DNA of 8,134 nucleotides from Bacteroidales bacterium UBA1182 (GCA_002310015.1 DBYQ01000073.1:1-8134), one strand, 5' to 3'; shown: positions 1 to 6,026, numbered from the stretch's first letter. Notes: generated by a model not told the origin, from the sequence alone. Numbers and translations are program-made.

Positions 1-35
1 CAAATTGCAACGGGTTTGCAACGCCTGTTTGTTGT

Positions 36-63
36 TTTGACAATCTATCTGCATTTACATTTG
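36..63 (+). promoter_or_regulatory. Candidate Bacteroidetes-type promoter of the first secreted-protein gene
   Basis: TACATTTG at 56-63 fits the Bacteroidetes -7 consensus TAnnTTTG. A TTTG at 36-39 could be the -33 element, but the 16-base gap is shorter than the usual 19-21; another TTTG at 28-31 is 24 bases away. The -7 element is good and the -33 is doubtful. Transcription would start near 70, leaving a short leader before the ATG at 89. Upstream, the octamer TTGCAACG occurs twice (5-12 and 16-23), 11 bases apart, which could be an operator or chance. Confidence 0.4.
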
Positions 64-88
64 TGCCGGAACCAACAAAACAACGAAT

Positions 89-523
89 ATGAAAAAACTA
101 TTAATCCTCTTTTCAGCATTGCTGCTTCAGGCAGTTGCTGTTTCCGTGTTTGCTCAAAGGGTCGGAGATACAATCTCTGGCGTTGTGACAAATAATGAGG
201 GCCCGATGAAGATAGTTCTGGTAGCAGAAAGAAATGCTGCTGACAGTATCGTTGCTTTTGGTATTACCGATAAAGATGGCAAGTTTTCTTTCTGTCTTGT
301 AAATCCTATGGATAGACTCTATATTCCTTATAAAGGTTATGAGACTGTTGATGTTCCTATCGACAAACGTTTTTTTGAACTAAAGATGAAGGAAAACGGT
401 ATCATGCCATTGGTTGATATATTGGATGGTAGCCCGGATGATCCAAGGCTCACACCCTTGATTGAGGCGGCAAAATCAGTAGATACTATGACACAAAAGT
501 ATCGTTTCCCTGTGTCACCCTGA
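89..523 (+). CDS. Small secreted protein with a carboxypeptidase-regulatory-like domain
   Basis: The 144-residue product starts with a Sec signal peptide (MKK, hydrophobic 4-20, cleavage near FAQ at 21-23), so it should be periplasmic or on the outer envelope. Residues 27-100 look like one carboxypeptidase-regulatory-like/CNA-B-type beta sandwich: an ISGVV opening strand, a TDKDGKFSF turn, and the GYETVDVPID end strand. No catalytic motif is visible. The end resembles that of the next gene (GYET...PID...LK), so the two are probably paralogues. Residues 134-143 are encoded by a copy of the 29-base hairpin repeat read in a different frame from that which ends three other genes here, so the C-terminal tail may be an accidental extension. 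The ATG follows a plausible promoter and gives a clean signal peptide. The domain call is from pattern; molecular function is unknown. Confidence 0.75.
   Translation: MKKLLILFSALLLQAVAVSVFAQRVGDTISGVVTNNEGPMKIVLVAERNAADSIVAFGITDKDGKFSFCLVNPMDRLYIPYKGYETVDVPIDKRFFELKMKENGIMPLVDILDGSPDDPRLTPLIEAAKSVDTMTQKYRFPVSP
489..517 (+). repeat. 29-base hairpin repeat, copy 1, inside the end of a gene
   Basis: The arms TGACACA (489-495) and TGTGTCA (511-517) pair perfectly around a 15-base centre ending in TTTCCC. Length and centre match the copies at 1845-1873, 3553-3581 and, inverted, 5352-5380. Unlike those, no T-run follows, so it is a poor intrinsic terminator. The TGA at 489-491 is out of frame, and the gene runs through the repeat to a TGA at 521-523. 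Confidence 0.8.
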
Positions 524-541
524 AATTTGTTCTTTAACAAG

Positions 542-579
542 AGACGTATTTTCAGAATAATATTGTTTAGATAACAGAA
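542..579 (+). promoter_or_regulatory. 38-base upstream block A, shared with the sigma-factor gene
   Basis: The block reads AGACGTATTTTCAGA, then 8 variable bases, then GTTTAGATAACAGAA, and ends 16 bases before the ATG at 596. It matches 5398-5435, upstream of the ECF sigma factor, at 29 of 38 positions with no gap; the mismatches cluster in the 8-base spacer. CAGA recurs at a 22-base interval (553-556 and 575-578), about two helical turns. It does not fit the housekeeping TTTG/TAnnTTTG promoter. A sigma-specific promoter or an activator site is the likely reading, but this is inference. Confidence 0.5.
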
Positions 580-595
580 CATATTTGAAAACATT

Positions 596-1084
596 ATGAG
601 AAAGATTATCCTGTTGTTGACAGCTGTATTCATGTCTGTCTCAATTCCGGTTGGAGCACAACAGACGGATGCGGCAAAAGACAGCGCTGACTTGCAGGCC
701 AGACTGGATTCGACACTTGCATTTGTAAGCAGATTGAGCCAGTTGAGCAGTGAGCAACTGGATTCCTTGTATCGTAAGAATCTTGAAGAGGCGCACAAGC
801 CAATAGCGTTAGCTCCAAAAGCGGGCGGCAGTATAAACGGGCATGTACTTGATGTTGACGGTAATGTTATCAAAGGTAAGGCGAGGGTATGTGAACGCGA
901 TATTGTGGACCGTGCGGTTACCATTTACAATTGTGACTTTAATGACGGTTTCTTTATGCTGTTTGGAATAAAAAGTACTGAGAACTATCTGACGTTTGAA
1001 GCCGAAGGGTATGAGACTCAGAAATTTCCGATTGACCGAAGCACCTATGAGGTCAGGCTGAAACCTTTATCCGATAATAAATAA
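596..1084 (+). CDS. Secreted protein: helical segment plus carboxypeptidase-regulatory-like domain
   Basis: The 162-residue product has a Sec signal peptide (MRKIILLL..., cleavage near VGAQ at 19-22). A charged helical stretch follows (about 25-66, with heptad-like leucines, possibly a short coiled coil), then a beta domain from about 77 to 157 opening with GGSINGHVLDVDGN and closing with GYETQKFPID...VRLK. The closing pattern matches the protein encoded at 89-523. Two cysteines (99 and 113) within the domain could form a disulfide in the periplasm. No enzymatic motif is visible. The next gene starts 7 bases after the stop, so the two are almost certainly co-transcribed. The upstream block shared with the sigma-factor operon suggests common control. 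Function is unknown; the fold assignment is moderately sure. Confidence 0.75.
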   Translation: MRKIILLLTAVFMSVSIPVGAQQTDAAKDSADLQARLDSTLAFVSRLSQLSSEQLDSLYRKNLEEAHKPIALAPKAGGSINGHVLDVDGNVIKGKARVCERDIVDRAVTIYNCDFNDGFFMLFGIKSTENYLTFEAEGYETQKFPIDRSTYEVRLKPLSDNK

Positions 1085-1091
1085 TGAAACT

Positions 1092-1847
1092 ATGAATAAA
1101 AAAGTATTTAAATTGGCTATATCCAGCCTGATGCTGACATTTGCTATGCCGGCTATGTCACAGGGGACAGATGAGTATTTACAACCCTGCGACATTACTC
1201 TCCCTAAATATGAGGCGGTATATTCGGGTAATATATTTGAGGACCCTGAAGGTTTTGAGAACCAGATGAAGGCTATTAGAAATAACCCCAGGACGTATGA
1301 CACTGAGTGTTGGAGTATAAGGGAGGAGCCTTCTTTTGAGGAGAGCTATGAGATAAAGTGTTATTTCAACCGTCAGTCGGAGAAATTCCGGCTTGAGATG
1401 ATGGTGCAGAATCAGCAGAATCCACATGTTCTGGAGATAGATGAGGAGTCAGCATATCGGATTCAGACGCTGATTGATGCGGCTGTATATTCAGCCAGCA
1501 ATCTTCCTGACAGGAAATGGATGCAGCAGAAGTTGGATATCTTAAAGTCAGGTGATGGAGTAATGGCATCGCTTGTAGGTCTTGACGGCACTTTTTATAA
1601 ATTCTTCAACAGGCAATACGGCGCTAAATGCTGGTCACCAAAAGGTGGTAACAATGCCGCGCTCGTATCAGTAGTGAAAGCAATATATAATGCCATCGGT
1701 TACAAAGACACAGAAAGGATAAAAACCAAGCTTGATGACATCAAAAGCCTTACCAGAAAATACGCCTCATTGCTCCAGGAACCGTACCGTGAGTATTATC
1801 TGCTGCGTATTGACAAGAAACCAGCCAATTGGGTGTTTGATTTTTGA
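1092..1847 (+). CDS. Secreted protein of unknown family
   Basis: The 251-residue product has a signal peptide (MNKKVFKLAISSLMLTFAMP, cleavage near AMSQ at 21-24). I do not recognise the mature domain. It has four cysteines (33, 73, 90 and 180), enough for two disulfides, a mixed central region with an aromatic-rich segment near 165-182 (LDGTFYKFFNRQYGAKCW), and a Lys-rich helical stretch near 205-230. There is no lipobox and no transmembrane segment after the signal, so it should be soluble in the periplasm or exported. It lies 7 bases after the preceding gene and ends in a strong terminator, making 596-1847 a two-gene transcription unit. The stop codon TGA is the first three bases of that terminator hairpin. 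Confidence 0.75.
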   Translation: MNKKVFKLAISSLMLTFAMPAMSQGTDEYLQPCDITLPKYEAVYSGNIFEDPEGFENQMKAIRNNPRTYDTECWSIREEPSFEESYEIKCYFNRQSEKFRLEMMVQNQQNPHVLEIDEESAYRIQTLIDAAVYSASNLPDRKWMQQKLDILKSGDGVMASLVGLDGTFYKFFNRQYGAKCWSPKGGNNAALVSVVKAIYNAIGYKDTERIKTKLDDIKSLTRKYASLLQEPYREYYLLRIDKKPANWVFDF

Positions 1848-1879
1848 CACAGAAGGGTCGTTTCCCTGTGTCATTTTTT
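1845..1879 (+). terminator. Intrinsic terminator made from the 29-base hairpin repeat, copy 2
   Basis: A perfect 8-base stem, TGACACAG (1845-1852) with CTGTGTCA (1866-1873), has a 13-base centre and is followed by six T. It is the best-paired of the four copies. Its first three bases are the stop codon of the gene ending at 1847. Confidence 0.85.
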
Positions 1880-1890
1880 GAAAATAGTCT

Positions 1891-1932
1891 GCATTTGTGA
1901 ATATATGAAAAAAAACATATATTTGCAAATGC
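1891..1932. repeat. Long inverted repeat covering a promoter
   Basis: Left arm GCATTTGTGAATATATG (1891-1907) and right arm CATATATTTGCAAATGC (1916-1932) are complementary at 15 of 17 positions and are separated by eight A. The -33 element of the LRR-gene promoter lies in the left arm and the -7 element in the right arm. No strong T-run follows, so it is not an obvious terminator. A dimeric repressor site or a DNA cruciform is possible. Confidence 0.75.
1894..1925 (+). promoter_or_regulatory. Bacteroidetes housekeeping promoter of the LRR gene
   Basis: TTTG (1894-1897), a 20-base spacer and TATATTTG (1918-1925) match the Bacteroidetes consensus exactly in elements and spacing. Transcription should start near 1932, giving a leader of about 20 bases before the ATG at 1954. 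Both elements sit in the arms of the inverted repeat at 1891-1932. Confidence 0.8.
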
Positions 1933-1953
1933 AACCTTTTTAATTAATTGATT

Positions 1954-3555
1954 ATGAAAAGAGTCCTTTTGCTTCTGTTCTTGTTTACCTGCGCTGTTTG
2001 CTGTGTCTTTGCGCAGACGTTTGAATCGGGCGGAATACAGTACGTTATTCTGTCTTCTGATGATAAGACTGTTGCCGTTGAGCGTTATTGCGGTGATTCA
2101 GTCGGTAGTGTAATTATCCCTAAAACTGTAAGATTTGATGATGAGTATGCCGTAAAGGAGATTAAAGGCAGTGCTTTCTATTGTTGCAGCGGTTTGAGTT
2201 CAATCATCATACCTGATGGTGTGACAAGCATCGGATATTCTGCATTTATGTTCTGCAGCGGACTTACCTCAATACACATTCCTAAAAGTGTTACAAGTAT
2301 AAAAAGCGATGCTTTTTCTTATTGTGATGGTGTGATATCAATAACGGTTGATCCTCAAAATCCAGTGTTTGACAGCCGTGAGGACTGTAATGCTATTGTT
2401 GAGACAGCAACGAATACTTTGTTTACGGGATGTAAAAACACTGTTATTCCTAAGAATGTGACCAAAATCGGTAGTTGTGCGTTTTGTGGTTGTACCGGCT
2501 TGACTGCGGTAACCATTCCTGATGGTGTAACCAGTATAGAGTTCTATGCATTTCGTGGTTGTAACGGCTTGATATTAATAGACATTCCTCAAAGTGTCAC
2601 TTCTATAATGGAGTATGCTTTCATGTTTTGTGAAGGACTTGTTTCTGTGAATATACCAGAGGGAGTTACCAGTATTGAGAATAATGCATTTTATGGTTGT
2701 AGTGCTCTTACGTCAGTAAGGGTTCCTTCAAGTGTCAGTAACATTGAAACTGAGGCTTTCGGCAGATGCAGCAGCCTGGCGTCAATTGTTGTTGATCCTG
2801 CTAACACAAAGTATGACAGCCGTAAAAAATGTAATGCAATTATAGAAACTGCATCAAATACCTTAATTGCGGGATGCAAAAACACGGTTATCCCCAAGGA
2901 TGTTACATGTATTGCAGACAGAGCTTTTTTTGGCTGTTCAGATCTTTCCAAAATAACCATTCCTGATGGAGTGACAAAACTCAGGTTTGAGGCATTCCGT
3001 GAGTGCAGCAGCCTCAAGAAGATAAACATCCCTTCAAGTGTCACAGAGATAGGGCCTAGTGTATTCTATGATTGTGATGGCTTGATGGAAATAACCGTTG
3101 CTCCCCAAAACTCTAAGTTTGACAGTCGCGATGGCTGTAATGCTATAATTGAGACTGCGTCAAATACGCTGTTGTATGGATGCAAAACGACAGTTATTCC
3201 TAAAAGCGTTACCAAAATAGGACCACAGGCATTTGCACGTCTCACTGGCATAACTTCAATCATTATTCCTGATGGCGTAACGGGCATCGGATATAATGCA
3301 TTTGAAGTTTGCCCCGACCTTACCTCTATAACGATTCCATTAAGTGTAACGGGTATTGAATTCGGGGTTTTTTCCTATTGCCGCAACTTGAGTCATGTCA
3401 TATCAAAAATAGAGAATCCTTTTGAACTTGAACGTAATCCGTTTAGTGGAATTTCTGATGATTGTGTCCTGACAGTTCCCGCAGGAACGCGTAGTGCATA
3501 TATTGCCGCAGGGTGGACTGAAGATATGTTCAAAGGCGGAATCATTGAAAAATGA
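1954..3555 (+). CDS. BspA-like leucine-rich repeat (LRR_5) secreted protein
   Basis: The 533-residue product has a signal peptide (MKRVLLLLFLFTCAVCCVFA, cleavage before Q21) and is then almost wholly LRR_5/TpLRR repeats of about 23 residues with the pattern IPDGVTSIGxxAFxxCxxLxSI. Three longer spacer modules interrupt them (starting at residues 132, 280 and 382), each with FDSR-CNAI-ETA-NTL-GCK-TVIPK. The end (about 500-533, with LTVPAGTRSAYIAAGW) is a typical LRR_5 cap. No Por-type sorting domain or lipobox is seen, so its attachment is unclear. Family members are surface or secreted proteins that bind host or microbial ligands; a ligand here cannot be predicted. I chose ATG 1954 over a TTG six bases upstream because it fits the promoter and signal peptide. 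The gene is monocistronic, and its stop TGA begins a terminator hairpin. Confidence 0.88.
   Translation: MKRVLLLLFLFTCAVCCVFAQTFESGGIQYVILSSDDKTVAVERYCGDSVGSVIIPKTVRFDDEYAVKEIKGSAFYCCSGLSSIIIPDGVTSIGYSAFMFCSGLTSIHIPKSVTSIKSDAFSYCDGVISITVDPQNPVFDSREDCNAIVETATNTLFTGCKNTVIPKNVTKIGSCAFCGCTGLTAVTIPDGVTSIEFYAFRGCNGLILIDIPQSVTSIMEYAFMFCEGLVSVNIPEGVTSIENNAFYGCSALTSVRVPSSVSNIETEAFGRCSSLASIVVDPANTKYDSRKKCNAIIETASNTLIAGCKNTVIPKDVTCIADRAFFGCSDLSKITIPDGVTKLRFEAFRECSSLKKINIPSSVTEIGPSVFYDCDGLMEITVAPQNSKFDSRDGCNAIIETASNTLLYGCKTTVIPKSVTKIGPQAFARLTGITSIIIPDGVTGIGYNAFEVCPDLTSITIPLSVTGIEFGVFSYCRNLSHVISKIENPFELERNPFSGISDDCVLTVPAGTRSAYIAAGWTEDMFKGGIIEK
2347..3234 (+). repeat. Higher-order repeat modules within the LRR gene
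   Basis: A 46-residue module recurs three times, at 2347-2484, 2791-2928 and 3097-3234. Each holds a V(D/A)P-N--(F/Y)DSR--CNAI-ETA-NTL--GCK-TVIPK core. Start-to-start distances are 444 and 306 bases (148 and 102 residues); the difference of 46 residues equals two LRR units. The array therefore looks like a duplicated super-unit that has gained or lost two LRRs. Confidence 0.75.
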
Positions 3556-3584
3556 CACAGTAGGGTTGTTTCCCTGTGCCATTT
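3553..3584 (+). terminator. 29-base hairpin repeat, copy 3, at the end of the LRR gene
   Basis: TGACACAG (3553-3560) pairs with CTGTGCCA (3574-3581), with one A-C mismatch. The T-run is only three bases, so it is weaker than copies 2 and 4. Its first three bases are the stop codon of the LRR gene. A second hairpin follows directly. Confidence 0.65.
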
Positions 3585-3623
3585 AAAAAAAGAAGCGGAC
3601 CCGTGTGGGCCCGTTTTCTTTTT
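3585..3623. terminator. Bidirectional terminator between convergent genes
   Basis: CGGACCC (3596-3602) and GGGCCCG (3607-3613) form a stem with one mismatch and a GTGT loop. A seven-A run lies before it (3585-3591) and a T-rich tract after it (3614-3623), so it can end transcription from the LRR gene on the plus strand and from the cupin gene on the minus strand. Confidence 0.8.
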
Positions 3624-3640
3624 ACTTGTGTGCATGTGGC

Positions 3641-4108
3641 TTACTCCAGTGGAATCTCCGGGTGTTGTACGGCCAGCAGGGAGTCTTTCTGGGAGAGGTA
3701 GAACATATAGAGGATCACGTCCTTGTCACCCCGGTTCTCGCCGTGATGGATGGTGTTCACCATCTCTACTACGGGTTCGCCCTCATGCACTACCTTGGTC
3801 TTGCCGTCCAGCCCGATGATGGTAAGCTCACCCTGCACCAGGATGCCGTAGTTCATTACGGGATGGTGGTGCCAGCCTAACTTCTTGCCTGCGGGGAACA
3901 CATACTTCACTGCCACCAGTTCAGGGCGGCCCTGCAGGTAGTCGGGCAGTTCAACACCGTCCCAGCTCTGGCTGGTGCGTATCAGTTCCGTACTTTGCAC
4001 CTGTTGCTCTTGAGGTTGAGCCTCCTTGCAGGAGTTCAATGATAAACATACTGTCGTTACGCCGCAAATTAGGGCGGCGGCCATCACCCACAAATACAGT
4101 TTTTTCAT
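3641..4108 (-). CDS. Cupin-domain lipoprotein
   Basis: The 155-residue product starts MKKLYLW with a hydrophobic stretch ending in SLNSC, a lipobox with Cys27, so it is probably lipid-anchored and periplasm- or surface-exposed. The single cupin barrel spans about 60-140. Motif 1 reads G74-x5-H80-x-H82-x3-N86-x6-G93, with Asn where the usual metal-binding Glu stands; motif 2 keeps H121 and N125. A metal site with three His is thus plausible, with unknown substrate. An in-frame start 102 bases upstream was rejected because it would overlap the upstream gene and bury the signal peptide. It begins 23 bases after the gene at 4132-4422, so the two may be co-transcribed. By eye it is GC-richer than the LRR gene (31 and 35 GC of 60 in 3661-3720 and 3781-3840, against 24 of 60 in 2341-2400). 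Confidence 0.82.
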   Translation of the reverse strand: MKKLYLWVMAAALICGVTTVCLSLNSCKEAQPQEQQVQSTELIRTSQSWDGVELPDYLQGRPELVAVKYVFPAGKKLGWHHHPVMNYGILVQGELTIIGLDGKTKVVHEGEPVVEMVNTIHHGENRGDKDVILYMFYLSQKDSLLAVQHPEIPLE

Positions 4109-4131
4109 TGTCTTATTAGTTTGTAATTGTA

Positions 4132-4422
4132 TCAGTGCTTGTTTTTGTCTGATTTCCGTTTGCTGATAAAGCAGAGAAGAAACAGGGCTATGGCTAATAT
4201 TGCAATGCATGCCTTTTTCAGAACAGGGAAGTGCCTGACAGCATCTTCCATAACCTTTACACGTGATGCTTCTGAGATGCCGTCAATACCCCGGAATGAG
4301 TTCTCCAGTTCAGCAATCCATATATAGACACCTTGCAGCCAATTGGTGCTGTCCCATAGCAATAAAAGAATGATGACGATAATAAAAATGGCTGATAAAA
4401 TGAAAAAAATAGTCCGTTTCAT
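4132..4422 (-). CDS. Small membrane protein with two transmembrane helices
   Basis: The 96-residue product has a hydrophobic helix at about 5-23 (IFFILSAIFIIVIILLLLW), a loop of about 45 residues with acidic and basic residues, a second helix at about 71-88, and a basic tail (KRKSDKNKH). The tail suggests that both ends face the cytoplasm and the loop faces the periplasm. I do not recognise the family. It sits 23 bases upstream of the cupin lipoprotein gene on the same strand and is probably its operon partner. The reading frame is supported by its clean membrane topology and ATG start; the product itself is hypothetical. Confidence 0.65.
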   Translation of the reverse strand: MKRTIFFILSAIFIIVIILLLLWDSTNWLQGVYIWIAELENSFRGIDGISEASRVKVMEDAVRHFPVLKKACIAILAIALFLLCFISKRKSDKNKH

Positions 4423-4490
4423 ACACCTTTTTATAAGTCACGTCAAATAATAAATCAAATATTAAGTCTGGGTATATTCAAGACTTTGCA

Positions 4491-4498
4491 CAAATATA
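4491..4498 (-). promoter_or_regulatory. Possible -7 element for the minus-strand pair
   Basis: The 194-base divergent region (4423-4616) contains TATATTTG on the minus strand, a fit to TAnnTTTG, about 70 bases before the ATG at 4422. No TTTG lies at the right distance upstream, so this is only a candidate. The rest of the region is AT-rich, apart from the plus-strand promoter near 4563. Confidence 0.25.
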
Positions 4499-4562
4499 AA
4501 CATATTTTTACAGATATGACATAAAAAACGTTTTAATCTGACTCCGGTCCGGATAGTCGGCA

Positions 4563-4593
4563 TTTGCCAGTCATTTTTTTATTTGTAAGTTTG
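4563..4593 (+). promoter_or_regulatory. Bacteroidetes housekeeping promoter of the histidine-phosphatase gene
   Basis: TTTG (4563-4566), a 19-base spacer and TAAGTTTG (4586-4593) match the consensus. The predicted start near 4600 leaves a leader of under 25 bases before the gene. Confidence 0.75.
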
Positions 4594-4616
4594 CATTGTT
4601 CTAACATAATACATAG

Positions 4617-5354
4617 ATGACGATGAAAAAGATAATGCTTATGGTTGCCGCAGTACTTATGTGCGGCACAATTTCACTGAATGCCCAACCTGCCTATACT
4701 GATATAGGTTTCAATGATATTGCCGATGTGTTTGCAGAGGTAAAGCCCAGTGAAACGGTAGTGTTCCTGCTCCGTCACGGCGAGCGCGGCAGGGATTATT
4801 CCAAGGCAGGACTGCTTACTGAGAACGGCAAGGCTCAGGCCCGCATGGTGGGTGAGAAGTTCAAGAACGGTGAGCAGGCTTTTTATGCACATTCTGATTA
4901 TGACCGTACCAAGCAGACCTGTGAGAACATTGCCATAGGCCGTGGTGATGAGTTCATACATGAGGAGTGGGGCATACTTAACGGTGATTGGTACCGTAGG
5001 GATATACCTGCTATCAGGCGTAATGGCTGGGATAACTGGGAGTCTCTATCACAGTGGGCATATGAGGGCGGCCATGAAGAGGGCTTCTATGACCTGGAGT
5101 ATCGCAGTAAGGAGTGGTTGGACTCACTTAGGTCATACCTTCCTAAAATGAAGCGTATCAACGTGCTGATATCGCATGACTATATGGTTACGCCGATGGC
5201 AGTGTATGCATCGGAAAAACAGCTTGACCTGCACTATTGGGTTAACCGTAAGTGGATAAACTATCTGGCGGGAATTGCCATAATAATAGACCGGAAGGGT
5301 AATATGCGTTTTAAGACCGTACGCGGTCTGGACAGCGGTATTCTGGCAAGATGA
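4617..5354 (+). CDS. Secreted histidine phosphatase superfamily protein (phosphoglycerate-mutase-like fold)
   Basis: The product (245 residues, or 243 from the second ATG at 4623) has a signal peptide ending near SLNAQ. Counting from the second Met, R51-H52-G53-E54 is the RHG signature with the phospho-accepting His, R95 in SDYDRTKQT is the second phosphate-binding Arg, an acidic HEEW lies at 113-116, and H185 in LISHD is the second catalytic His. The core residues therefore look intact and a phosphatase activity in the periplasm is likely; the substrate cannot be told. It is divergent from the minus-strand pair, has its own promoter, and ends in a terminator whose first three bases are its stop codon. 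The first ATG is given; the second is equally plausible. The next gene is the sigma factor, but the terminator separates them. Confidence 0.85.
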   Translation: MTMKKIMLMVAAVLMCGTISLNAQPAYTDIGFNDIADVFAEVKPSETVVFLLRHGERGRDYSKAGLLTENGKAQARMVGEKFKNGEQAFYAHSDYDRTKQTCENIAIGRGDEFIHEEWGILNGDWYRRDIPAIRRNGWDNWESLSQWAYEGGHEEGFYDLEYRSKEWLDSLRSYLPKMKRINVLISHDYMVTPMAVYASEKQLDLHYWVNRKWINYLAGIAIIIDRKGNMRFKTVRGLDSGILAR

Positions 5355-5387
5355 CACAGGGATACGGTCCTTTTGTGTCATTTTTTT
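5352..5387 (+). terminator. Terminator from the 29-base hairpin repeat, copy 4 (inverted)
   Basis: TGACACA (5352-5358) pairs with TGTGTCA (5374-5380), and seven T follow. The centre matches the other copies only when this copy is read on the minus strand, where it ends in CGTATCCC before the right arm. As the arms are symmetric, it still supplies the TGA stop of the upstream gene. Confidence 0.85.
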
Positions 5388-5397
5388 GCTTTGGGTA

Positions 5398-5435
5398 AGA
5401 CGCATTTTCAGAGGTTTGCAGTTTAGATAGCAGAA
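5398..5435 (+). promoter_or_regulatory. 38-base upstream block B, before the sigma-factor gene
   Basis: The block reads AGACGCATTTTCAGA, 8 variable bases, then GTTTAGATAGCAGAA, and ends 15 bases before the sigma-factor ATG. It matches block A at 542-579 without gaps (29 of 38 positions). CAGA repeats at 5409-5412 and 5431-5434, again 22 bases apart. TTGAAAA follows in both leaders. Autoregulation by the sigma factor would explain its position, but no experiment supports this here. Confidence 0.5.
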
Positions 5436-5450
5436 AGGCTTGAAAAAGCG

Positions 5451-6026
5451 ATGGGGAAATCCTTTCTAACTGAGCAGGATCTTGCTTTGGGGTGTATCCG
5501 GAAAGAGAGGGATGCACAAGGGGAGCTGTATGCAAAATATGCAGCCAGGCTCTTTGCGCTCTCACTCAGATACATTGAGAATAGGGAGGATGCCAGGGAT
5601 CTTATGCATGATGCAATGATCAAGGCGATGGATAACTTCAAGTCTTTCAGATATGCGGGTGAAGGTTCCATATGGGCCTGGTTGAGCAGGATTACAGTAA
5701 ATATGGCTGTTGACAGACTCAAGGAAAACAGCCGGTTCAGGCAGATTCCTCTGGAATATGTAAGTGGGAATGAAATTGAGAATGCCTTGGAGCCCGATGC
5801 GGAATCCGTGAGGGAGATTCCAGACGGCGTATTGGATGAAATAATTGCCGGGCTGCCTCCTGTAAAACGTGCGGTATTCAACATGTACTGTATTGACGGG
5901 TTCAGCCATAAGGAGATTGCCCGGGCGCTGGGCATTACGGAGAGAGGATCAACATCCATTATGGCAAAGGCCCGCGCCAGTGTCAAGAGTGCCCTAATCA
6001 GTTATTTAAACAAGACAGGACAATGA
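5451..6026 (+). CDS. ECF-type RNA polymerase sigma factor
   Basis: The 191-residue product matches the two-domain ECF layout. Region 2 spans about 25-92 (LYAKYAARLFALSLRYIENREDARDL..., with the RDLMHDAMIKAMDNF core-binding helix and GSIWAWLSRITVNMAVD). After a linker of about 40 residues, region 4 spans about 128-182, with the helix-turn-helix FSHKEIARALGITERGSTSI. There is no region 1 or 3, as expected for the class. It would direct RNA polymerase to a small set of promoters. Its stop overlaps the next start as ATGA, so the two products are translationally coupled, the usual arrangement for a sigma factor and its anti-sigma factor. The upstream block shared with the gene at 596 is a candidate target sequence. 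Confidence 0.92.
   Translation: MGKSFLTEQDLALGCIRKERDAQGELYAKYAARLFALSLRYIENREDARDLMHDAMIKAMDNFKSFRYAGEGSIWAWLSRITVNMAVDRLKENSRFRQIPLEYVSGNEIENALEPDAESVREIPDGVLDEIIAGLPPVKRAVFNMYCIDGFSHKEIARALGITERGSTSIMAKARASVKSALISYLNKTGQ

Noticed and set aside
5..23. Two TTGCAACG octamers as an operator
   Set aside because: Two short matches at the window edge, not repeated elsewhere in the window, are too weak to call.
337..924. Minus-strand open frame of 195 codons
   Set aside because: It lies opposite two plus-strand genes with signal peptides and recognisable domains, and its own product has no family pattern.
1948..1953. TTG start six bases upstream of the LRR gene ATG
   Set aside because: The ATG at 1954 gives a standard signal peptide, and TTG is a rare start.
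2161..3400. Regular repeats as a possible CRISPR array
   Set aside because: The periodicity is in frame and encodes LRR_5 units; there are no identical repeats with unique spacers and no cas genes.
3605..3880. Plus-strand open frame of 91 codons
   Set aside because: It is antisense to the cupin lipoprotein gene, which has clear motifs; its translation shows none.
4109..4210. Upstream in-frame start for the cupin gene
   Set aside because: It would overlap the upstream membrane-protein gene and place 34 polar residues before the signal peptide.
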